This document shows positions 1 through 4,801 of a stretch of 7,280 nt of DNA, piece by piece. The notes beneath the pieces were generated by a model, which was given only the letters and a program-made list of their open reading frames with translations, searched no databases and was not told where the DNA came from. This DNA is from CAYSIX01 sp964431205 (lineage in GTDB: Bacteria > Planctomycetota > Phycisphaerae > Phycisphaerales > Phycisphaeraceae). The stretch is from NCBI GenBank assembly GCA_964431205.1, contig CAYSIX010000207.1, forward strand, positions 1 to 7,280. The letters are read 5' to 3'. Position numbers and translations under genes: made by a program. Each line of letters begins with the position of its first letter. Positions within the stretch are counted from its first letter, which is position 1.

Positions 1-176
1 GCCAGGCCGATCTGGCGCAGGTTGGACATGCAGGCGACCTGGACGGCGCGGTCCCTGGCGGCGGAGACGGCGGGCAGGAGGATGCCGATGAGGATGCTGA
101 TGATGGAGATGACCACCAGCAGCTCGATGAGCGTGAAGGCGGGACAGAGACGCCGCGGTGAGGCGAGCGGTCGCAT
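1..176 (-). CDS. Prepilin-type N-terminal methylation domain protein (N-terminal fragment)
   Basis: This is the first 58 codons of a type IV pilin-like/type II secretion pseudopilin-like protein; the rest lies beyond base 1. From the ATG at 176-174 it reads MRPLASPRRLCP, then AFTLIELLVVIS, a hydrophobic stretch of about 20 residues (ISIISILIGILLPAVSAA), then ARDRAVQVACMSNLRQIGLA. The basic leader, the FTLIELLVVI block with Glu at mature position 5, and the following hydrophobic helix are the classic prepilin (N-methylation) signature. The CMSNLRQIGLA segment is typical of the planctomycete DUF1559/H-X9-DG families, whose C-terminal part would be outside the window. The residue before the presumed cleavage site is Ala, not the usual Gly. 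A prepilin peptidase at 2925-4355 could process it. The ATG lacks a purine-rich ribosome site, and the frame stays open upstream (TTG 12 bases earlier), so the start is likely but not certain. Confidence 0.85.
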   Translation of the reverse strand, partial: MRPLASPRRLCPAFTLIELLVVISIISILIGILLPAVSAARDRAVQVACMSNLRQIGL

Positions 177-182
177 CAGGAG

Positions 183-213
183 GTGCAACGCCGTGGTCCC
201 GGCGGTATTGCAC
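183..213 (-). promoter_or_regulatory. Bulged hairpin just upstream of the prepilin gene start
   Basis: GTGCAA (183-188) pairs with TTGCAC (208-213), and CGCCG (189-193) pairs with CGGCG (200-204). This gives 11 base pairs with a three-base bulge at 205-207 and a six-base loop at 194-199. It lies in the 53-base gap between the DUF89 stop and the prepilin ATG, with its foot six bases before the ATG. On the minus-strand RNA it could end transcription of the upstream gene, although no U-run follows, or it could mask the prepilin translation start. The pairing is seen directly; any function is inference. Confidence 0.4.
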
Positions 214-229
214 GCCGCGGCGGGGCGGG

Positions 230-1354
230 TCAGGCGGTGGCGGGGCTCGCCGGCTCGTAGCGCATGACCAGGTCGTACAGCTCGCCGCCCAGCGCGTCCG
301 AGACGCCCGGGTCCTTGATCATCGCGATCTTGATCGTTTCGGGCGTCAGGCGGGCGTGCAGGTTGGTCTCGATGGCCCGGCCCATGCCCTCGATGACCAC
401 GAGGTCGATCGGCTCGGCGGCGACGGCGTCGGCCAACTCCGGCGAGATGCGCTTCAGGTCGATCAGCGGCGCGCCGTTGCCGCTGGGCACCGGGCGCAGG
501 CGCCCGTCGTCGTGGGCCGTGCGGATCGGCTCGTCGAACCCCGCGACGCGATCGATGAGCTCGCCCAGCTCCTCGTGCGTCACGTCGTTGAGCGACGGCG
601 TGGTGTTGGCGGTGAGGATCACGCGCGTGCCGCGACGCAGCAGCGCCCGGGCGAAGGGGATCATGCCCAGCACGATGTCCGGCCCGGCGTTGTCCACGAA
701 CAGCACGGCGGCGCGGTGCGGGCGGCCGCGCCACCGCTCGATCCACGCGTCCAGGTCGTCGATGAACCACGGCCGGGGCTTGAGCTTCGCGCGCGTCTCG
801 CGGAAGTCCACGCGTCCGCCGTCCTTGAACAGGTCGGCGGTTTTCGTCGCGCCCAGGTCGAAGATGTTGCCGGCGAAGACCCCGCGGATCAGCGCCTCGG
901 CCAGGGCGTCGCCGTCGAGCGCATCCAGCTCCTTCAGCAGCCCGGGCAGCAGCTCCAGGGCCGTGTCGTTCTCGATGCGCTTGGCCAGGCGGTAGGGGTC
1001 GTCGATGCCGGCCTGGCGAAGGGCTTGCTCGCGCACGAGGCAGATCTCGAGGATGTCGAGCTTGCCGTATTTGGCCGGCTCGGCGGTGACCTCGTCGAGG
1101 TACGTGAAAAACCGCTGGCGGGCACGCTCGGTGCGTTGACGGATCTCGCCCTCGTCCACGCCCGCCGCCGTCTCGCACCGCACCGCCTCGGCCAGCAGCT
1201 TCGGGAAGTGCTCGCGGAACAGCCCCAGCCAGTACGCCCGCTTCTGCGGCTCGGCCAGCAGGTCCCACGTCGACGCCTCGTACGCCGCCGGGTCCGCCAG
1301 CAGCGGGAACGTCACCCGCTCGCCGGTTTCACTGGACATCGACTCGCTCAGCAT
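230..1354 (-). CDS. DUF89/ARMT1-like damage-control phosphatase (PANK4-type)
   Basis: This 374-residue protein matches the DUF89 family of metal-dependent phosphatases, closest in motifs to the domain fused to pantothenate kinase 4. Visible motifs are AGNIFDLGA at 161-169, FVDNAGPDIVLGMIPFARALL at 219-239 with the metal-site-like D221, N222 and D226, TANTTPSLNDVT at 248-259, IEGMGRAIETNLHA at 321-334 and the KIAMIKDPG segment with K347. These are the conserved core blocks, so the enzyme looks intact. Family members remove phosphate from damaged or surplus sugar phosphates and phosphopantetheine-type metabolites in the cytoplasm; the substrate here cannot be read from sequence. The start at 1354 is 11 bases after the hisH stop, with a weak GAGGCGAG upstream. 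An alternative ATG at 1339 would shorten it by five residues. The open frame continues upstream across hisH, but that part is low-complexity, out-of-frame reading of hisH and is not coding. The tight spacing suggests co-transcription with hisH. Confidence 0.88.
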   Translation of the reverse strand: MLSESMSSETGERVTFPLLADPAAYEASTWDLLAEPQKRAYWLGLFREHFPKLLAEAVRCETAAGVDEGEIRQRTERARQRFFTYLDEVTAEPAKYGKLDILEICLVREQALRQAGIDDPYRLAKRIENDTALELLPGLLKELDALDGDALAEALIRGVFAGNIFDLGATKTADLFKDGGRVDFRETRAKLKPRPWFIDDLDAWIERWRGRPHRAAVLFVDNAGPDIVLGMIPFARALLRRGTRVILTANTTPSLNDVTHEELGELIDRVAGFDEPIRTAHDDGRLRPVPSGNGAPLIDLKRISPELADAVAAEPIDLVVIEGMGRAIETNLHARLTPETIKIAMIKDPGVSDALGGELYDLVMRYEPASPATA

Positions 1355-1365
1355 TCTCGCCTCGC

Positions 1366-2013
1366 TCAGTTGACCGCCACGAAGTTGGCCAGGATCGTCA
1401 GCCCCACCGCCTGCGACTTCTCCGGGTGAAACTGCGTCGCCCAGACGCGGTCCCGCCAGACCGATGCGCAGAACGGCCCGGCGTAGTCGCACGTCGCGCT
1501 GGTCAGCGGCGCGGCGGCGTCCTCCCTCGGCTCGACGTAGTACCCGTGCACGAAATACACCGCGTCGCCCGGATTCAGCTCCGCCAGCAGCGGGTCCGGC
1601 CGCTCCCACCGCAACGCGTTCCAGCCCATGTGCGGCACCTTGATCCGCTGGCCCCCCCGGTTCGGATCGAACCCCACCACACGCCCCGGCAGCACCCCCA
1701 GCCCCGGCACCGGCGCGTCCGGCGACAACGCGTCCTCCTGCGACGACTCGAACAGCAACTGCATCCCCAGGCAGATGCCCAGGAACGGCCTGCCCGACTC
1801 GACCCACCGCCCGATCGGCTCGACCCACCCGCCCTCACGCAGGTGCTCCATCCCGTCGGCGAACGCGCCCACCCCCGGCAGGACCAGCTTGCCGACCGAC
1901 TCGATCGCCTGCGGCGAATCCAGGATCACCGCCTCGCCGCCCTGACGCTCCAGCGCCTTCTGAACCGAGCGCAGGTTGCCCATGCCGTAATTGATGATGC
2001 CGATCTTCGTCAA
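1366..2013 (-). CDS. hisH: Imidazole glycerol phosphate synthase subunit HisH
   Basis: This 215-residue class I glutamine amidotransferase releases ammonia from glutamine and passes it to HisF, which converts PRFAR to imidazole glycerol phosphate and AICAR in histidine synthesis. It begins with IGIINYGMGNLRSV, the family's usual start, followed by LPGVGAFADGM (45-55, oxyanion region), GICLGMQLLFE (79-89, nucleophile C81), IKVPHMGWN (124-132), YFVHGYYVEP (153-162) and ATQFHPEKSQ (192-201, catalytic H196 and E198). The full triad is present and the length is normal. The start codon is TTG (2013-2011): no ATG fits the conserved N-terminus, and a GGTGAG sits about eight bases upstream. Its usual partners hisF and hisA are not in the window, so it is separated from a classical his operon here. 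The DUF89 gene follows after 11 bases. The upstream leader holds one arm of a large inverted repeat. Confidence 0.96.
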   Translation of the reverse strand: MTKIGIINYGMGNLRSVQKALERQGGEAVILDSPQAIESVGKLVLPGVGAFADGMEHLREGGWVEPIGRWVESGRPFLGICLGMQLLFESSQEDALSPDAPVPGLGVLPGRVVGFDPNRGGQRIKVPHMGWNALRWERPDPLLAELNPGDAVYFVHGYYVEPREDAAAPLTSATCDYAGPFCASVWRDRVWATQFHPEKSQAVGLTILANFVAVN

Positions 2014-2044
2014 GGGTTTCTCACCGCGGCGGAGTCAGGACACA

Positions 2045-2221
2045 AACGCCAAGACGCGGAGGCGCCAAGACGCCGAGGATACGAGGATCACTAAACCGAC
2101 CATTGAACGAGCCGCGCGCGTGTCCGCAAGCGGCCCTTCCGCTCCCTGAGAGTCGCGGCTCGTTGTGACCTAACCGCTCAGGTCTTGTCTTGGCGCCTTG
2201 GCGTCTCCGCGTCTTGGCGTT
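2045..2221. repeat. Nested inverted-repeat element filling the hisH/lipoprotein intergenic region
   Basis: The gap at 2014-2220 contains no gene. Two 30-base arms, 2045-2074 and 2192-2221, are inverted copies with 28 of 30 bases matching. Each carries two CGCCAAG-type modules around ACGCGGAG. Beyond the arms CAGGAC (2036-2041) and GTCCTG (2224-2229) add an imperfect extension. Between the arms a second inverted repeat, AACGAGCCGCG, occurs at 2106-2116 and 2154-2164. The right arm starts on the last base of the lipoprotein stop codon, and the left arm ends 31 bases before the hisH TTG. CGCCAAGACGC-type and GAGCCGCG-type palindromes are, from memory, recurrent in planctomycete and other environmental genomes. 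This could be a dispersed repeat or MITE-like element, a transcription barrier between the two gene groups, or both. Confidence 0.75.
2106..2164. repeat. Inner hairpin with AACGAGCCGCG arms
   Basis: AACGAGCCGCG at 2106-2116 is the exact reverse complement of 2154-2164 (11 base pairs). Inside the loop AGCGG (2129-2133) pairs with CCGCT (2139-2143) around CCCTT, giving a second stem. The result is a compact stem-within-stem unit of 59 bases, nested in the outer inverted repeat. It may be an independent repeat family inserted together with, or within, the outer arms. On the minus-strand transcript it could work as a terminator for the lipoprotein gene, but no U-run follows it. Confidence 0.65.
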
Positions 2222-2850
2222 CAGTCCTGGTCGAGCACGACGATCTCGACGCGGCGGCTGCGGGCCTTGGTCTCACGCGGCTGGGTCTCGCCAAAGCCCG
2301 CGGCGTACATGCGGTCCGCGTCGATCCCACGCTGTTGCAGGTAACGGTGCACCGCCGCGGCACGCTGCAGGCTCAGCTCGAGATTGTCCTTCCACGAACT
2401 CTTGCGGATCGGGTCGGTGTCGGTGTAGCCCTCGACGCGGACGGTCTGGGCCGCGTAGTCGTTCTGGAGCACGCGGGCGATCTGGTCGAGCGTGGCCTTG
2501 GCCGATGACTTGAGCGCGACCTTGCCGGGATCGAACAGCACGTCGCCGGGCACGCGGACCTTGACGAACCCCGCGCCGCGTTCGGTCTCGACGCCGGCGA
2601 TCCCCTCGAACCCGGTGGCGCCGGCGGGCGCCGGCTCGGGCATGCTCTGAAGCTCCGAGCGCACGGCGCTGAGCTCGGACTCGGCGGCGTCGAGCGCCGC
2701 ACGCGTGCGGTCCAGCTCGCTCTGCAGCTCCTGGTTCTGAGCCCACAACGCGTCGTAGTCCGTCTTGGCGCCGTTCTGACAGCCGACCAATACCGGCAGC
2801 GTCAGCACCACCAGCCATCCCGTGAGCCTCCATGCGCGGTTGCCGATCAT
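2221..2850 (-). CDS. OmpA/Pal-family peptidoglycan-binding lipoprotein
   Basis: This 209-residue protein has a basic N-terminus, a hydrophobic segment and the lipobox LVGC, with the lipidated Cys at 24. Residues 31-70 (YDALWAQNQELQSELDRTRA and onward) have the heptad pattern of a short coiled coil. A Pro/Ala/Gly linker follows at 71-80. Residues about 95-207 form an OmpA C-terminal domain: VLFDPGKVALKSSAKATLDQI, VEGYTDTDPI, LELSLQRAAAVHRYL, GFGETQP and SRRVEIVVL. D144 and R163 match the Asp and Arg that hold diaminopimelate in this fold; the longer loop between them resembles the MotB-like subgroup. It likely tethers an outer-membrane or envelope structure to the cell wall. The ATG at 2850 has AAGGAAAGGA about six bases upstream, one of the few good ribosome sites here. 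It lies 74 bases after the prepilin peptidase gene, so it could be the last gene of that group. A different role, such as a Tol-Pal component, is not supported by neighbours. Confidence 0.92.
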   Translation of the reverse strand: MIGNRAWRLTGWLVVLTLPVLVGCQNGAKTDYDALWAQNQELQSELDRTRAALDAAESELSAVRSELQSMPEPAPAGATGFEGIAGVETERGAGFVKVRVPGDVLFDPGKVALKSSAKATLDQIARVLQNDYAAQTVRVEGYTDTDPIRKSSWKDNLELSLQRAAAVHRYLQQRGIDADRMYAAGFGETQPRETKARSRRVEIVVLDQD

Positions 2851-2924
2851 CGTCCATCCTTTCCTTGCGATTGGCGTGACTGTGCGTTGGCCGTTCGATG
2901 CGCCGGTCACCGGCCCGACGCGCT

Positions 2925-4355
2925 TCAGCCGTCGAGAATACCAAAAAACGCCAGCAACGGACGGCGGTACACCATCACCAGCACCGCCGCCGCCGCGAGG
3001 TACGGCCCGAAGGGAATCACCCGCACCCGCCCGCGCAGCAACGGCGCCAGCCCCAGCGTCAGCAGCAGCGTCAGCACGCCCAGCACCGCCGCGCCGAAGA
3101 AGCTCAGCACCGCCTCGACCGGGCCCAGCACCGCCCCGATCGCACCCACCAGGTGCACGTCCCCCAACCCCATCGCCTCCTTGCCGAACCCCAGCGTCCC
3201 CAGGATCCGCACGAACCACACCGTCGCCGCGCCCACCAGGTACCCGCACAGCACCCCCGCCAGCGTGCTCAGCCACAGCGGCGTCGCCGTCGCCGAGAGC
3301 GGGTCCGGCTCCCGCGTCAGCCACCACCCGATCGCCGCGCCCAACGCCGGCAGCGAGAGAAACGCCATTTCCTTGAGCATCTCACGCCGCGGGTGCGGGT
3401 ACGCCAGCCACGCGCCCGGCTCGACCTCCGCCTGCTGCTCGTCCGGCTCGTCCACCTCCAGCAGCAACGCCACCCACCAGATCAGCATCAACGCCACCGC
3501 CTGCAAAAACCATGAGCGGCTCAGCGTCAGCCCGATCGCCACCGCGAACACCACGGCCGTGATGATCAGCAACGACCGTCGTCGATCGGGAGCGCGCTGC
3601 GCCGGCGGTGGGGCGGTCGCTGCCGGCGGCGGCTGATCCGCCGTCGCGTCCGAGACCGTCGCCTCGTCGGCAAAGCTCAGCGGCAGCACCCCCAGCCGCA
3701 GCAGGACGACCGCGACGGCCAGGCCCGCGACCCCGCCGAACGTCGCGCCCAGCAGCCGCCCATCGGCCATCGGCACCGCGTCCAGCGTCGCCGGCCACCA
3801 CGCCGCGATCGCCGGCAACCCCGCCATCGCCAGCCCCACCACGAAGTACGGGATCGACAGCGGAATGATGAACAGCCGCGCGTCGATCTTCGTCGCCGCG
3901 ATCAGCGCCGCCGCGAACGCCAGGTGCACCAGCAGCAGCGGCCACGTCCCTTCGAGCCCCGCCCGCGCCAACCCCGCGTCGATCCCCTGCACGTAGTACC
4001 CGCAGAACACCCACCCGAACGTGATCGCCGTCACCGCCTCGACCAGCGGGTACTGCAACGCGATCGGATTGCCGCAGTACCGGCACCGCCCGCGCAGCAG
4101 GAACCAGCCCAGCACCGGGATGTTGTCGTACCACGCCAGCCCGTGCCCGCAGCGCGGGCAACGCGACGCCGGCCGAACCAGACTCTCGCCCGCCGGCAGC
4201 CGGTAGACCACCACGTTCAGAAAGCTGCCGACGCACGCGCCCATCGCCACCACGAACACGAACCACGGCCAGAGCGTCTCAAACACGCTCGGCGGGGACG
4301 CGGCAACGGCCTGGGCTACGCTCGGCATGATCGGAGCATCGGCGAGCCGGCTCAC
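2925..4355 (-). CDS. Prepilin peptidase (A24 family), enlarged form
   Basis: This membrane aspartic protease cleaves the leader of prepilins and pseudopilins and may methylate the new N-terminus. The N-terminal part matches the family closely: a membrane helix at about 30-50 with GACVGSFLNVVVYRLP, then RPASRCPRCGHGLAWYDNIP and RGRCRYCGNPIALQYPLVE with the zinc-type cysteine pairs C66/C69 and C91/C94. The first catalytic Asp is D158 in TKIDARLFIIP; the second is D399 in GLGDVHLVGAIGA. A C-terminal IPFGPYLA is also present. The protein is 476 residues against roughly 250-290 for typical family members. The extra length lies between the two aspartates: a Pro/Ala-rich acidic linker at 228-258, two or more added helices (262-300) and a hydrophilic patch (301-328). 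The GTG start at 4355 overlaps the xseB stop as GTGA; an ATG at 4328 (467 residues) is the alternative. Neither has a clear ribosome site, so translational coupling to xseB is plausible. Confidence 0.93.
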   Translation of the reverse strand: MSRLADAPIMPSVAQAVAASPPSVFETLWPWFVFVVAMGACVGSFLNVVVYRLPAGESLVRPASRCPRCGHGLAWYDNIPVLGWFLLRGRCRYCGNPIALQYPLVEAVTAITFGWVFCGYYVQGIDAGLARAGLEGTWPLLLVHLAFAAALIAATKIDARLFIIPLSIPYFVVGLAMAGLPAIAAWWPATLDAVPMADGRLLGATFGGVAGLAVAVVLLRLGVLPLSFADEATVSDATADQPPPAATAPPPAQRAPDRRRSLLIITAVVFAVAIGLTLSRSWFLQAVALMLIWWVALLLEVDEPDEQQAEVEPGAWLAYPHPRREMLKEMAFLSLPALGAAIGWWLTREPDPLSATATPLWLSTLAGVLCGYLVGAATVWFVRILGTLGFGKEAMGLGDVHLVGAIGAVLGPVEAVLSFFGAAVLGVLTLLLTLGLAPLLRGRVRVIPFGPYLAAAAVLVMVYRRPLLAFFGILDG

Positions 4356-4660
4356 CGGGCTTCAGCGTCCGGGTCGTTCCCGTCCGGTTCGTCTGCCGCG
4401 GCGGTCTCGGCATCGTCCTCCTCGGCCTCGATCACCAGCTCTCCACCGGCCGTCTCGGTCAACTCGGCGATGCGTTTCTCGGCCGTGCCCAGGATCGACT
4501 GGCACCGGCGGATCAGCTTCATCCCGCGCTCGTACTGCGCCAGCGACTCCTCGAGGCCGATCTCGCCCGACTCGATCCGCTCGATGAGCTGCTCGAGCGA
4601 TTCGAGGGCGTCCTCGAAGCGCAGCTTGTCGACGGCGGGTTCGCTCTTTCGTGCGGCCAT
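4352..4660 (-). CDS. xseB: Exodeoxyribonuclease VII small subunit
   Basis: This 102-residue protein is the small subunit of exonuclease VII, which degrades single-stranded DNA from either end together with XseA and acts in repair. Residues 14-68 carry the family pattern: RFEDALESLEQLIERIESGE, LEESLAQYERGMKLIRRCQ and LGTAEKRIAEL, a helical hairpin that packs along XseA. Residues 79-102 form an acidic tail (AEEDDAETAAADEPDGNDPD) beyond the usual 70-80 residue core. The ATG at 4660 gives the expected N-terminal length; no Shine-Dalgarno is visible. The gene follows xseA in the same direction, and its stop overlaps the start of the prepilin peptidase gene. Confidence 0.94.
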   Translation of the reverse strand: MAARKSEPAVDKLRFEDALESLEQLIERIESGEIGLEESLAQYERGMKLIRRCQSILGTAEKRIAELTETAGGELVIEAEEDDAETAAADEPDGNDPDAEAR

Positions 4661-4801
4661 GCGGCCATGTTAGCCGCAAGCGTGGGGGACGGGGACGGGG
4701 ACGGGGACGGGCGGCGGCGTGTCGTCACGCGCCGTCACACGGTCGGGCGCTGATCCGGCCCTTCGCTTGGGCTCAGGGCTCGGCTTGGACGCGGGGTGCG
4801 G
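4661..4801. other. xseA-xseB intergenic spacer
   Basis: This 141-base gap between xseA and xseB holds no gene that I can support. It contains a GGGGAC tandem tract (4685-4708), a weak CGTGT/ACACG pairing (4718-4722 with 4737-4741), and a GCCCT/AGGGC pairing (4758-4762 with 4775-4779) placed 23-44 bases after the xseA stop. The last could be a weak terminator or a degenerate palindromic repeat, but it has no U-run. A gap of this size is unusual, because xseA and xseB are often tightly spaced or overlapping when adjacent. Confidence 0.6.
4685..4711 (+). repeat. GGGGAC hexamer tandem repeat, G-quadruplex candidate
   Basis: Four perfect GGGGAC units lie at 4685-4690, 4691-4696, 4697-4702 and 4703-4708, followed by GGG. 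The plus strand therefore has five G-runs separated by AC, which fits the pattern of an intramolecular G-quadruplex with two-base loops. The genes on both sides are read from the minus strand, so the G-rich strand is the template and the transcript would carry the C-rich complement. Copy number may vary between strains. The repeat is seen directly; folding and any effect on xseB expression are inference. Confidence 0.8.

Noticed and set aside
158..1429. Plus-strand open frame of 423 codons opposite the DUF89 gene
   Set aside because: It runs antisense to a well-conserved phosphatase, has biased Arg/Asp/Val composition and no recognisable domain.
1355..1828. N-terminal extension making the DUF89 frame 532 codons long
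   Set aside because: This part overlaps hisH in another frame and reads as Gly/Ala/Arg/Val-rich sequence. The conserved phosphatase begins after the ATG at 1354.
2014..2110. Sigma-70 promoter for hisH
   Set aside because: TATCCT- and TTCAAT-like hexamers occur on the minus strand, but the spacing is about 20 bases and the matches are weak, so no promoter is called.
2045..2221. CRISPR-like array from the repeated CGCCAAG modules
   Set aside because: The modules are short, irregular and arranged as inverted arms; there is no regular spacing or unique spacers and no cas gene.
2851..3327. Upstream extension of the lipoprotein frame across the prepilin peptidase gene
   Set aside because: The ATG at 2850 has a good ribosome site and is followed at once by a lipoprotein signal. 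The upstream part is out-of-frame peptidase sequence.
2822..3636. Pro/Ser/Arg-rich plus-strand frames opposite the prepilin peptidase gene
   Set aside because: Low-complexity antisense shadows of a gene with clear catalytic motifs.
4758..4779. GCCCT/AGGGC pairing after xseA as a firm terminator
   Set aside because: The stem is only five base pairs with a 12-base loop and no U-run, so it is mentioned only in the spacer entry.
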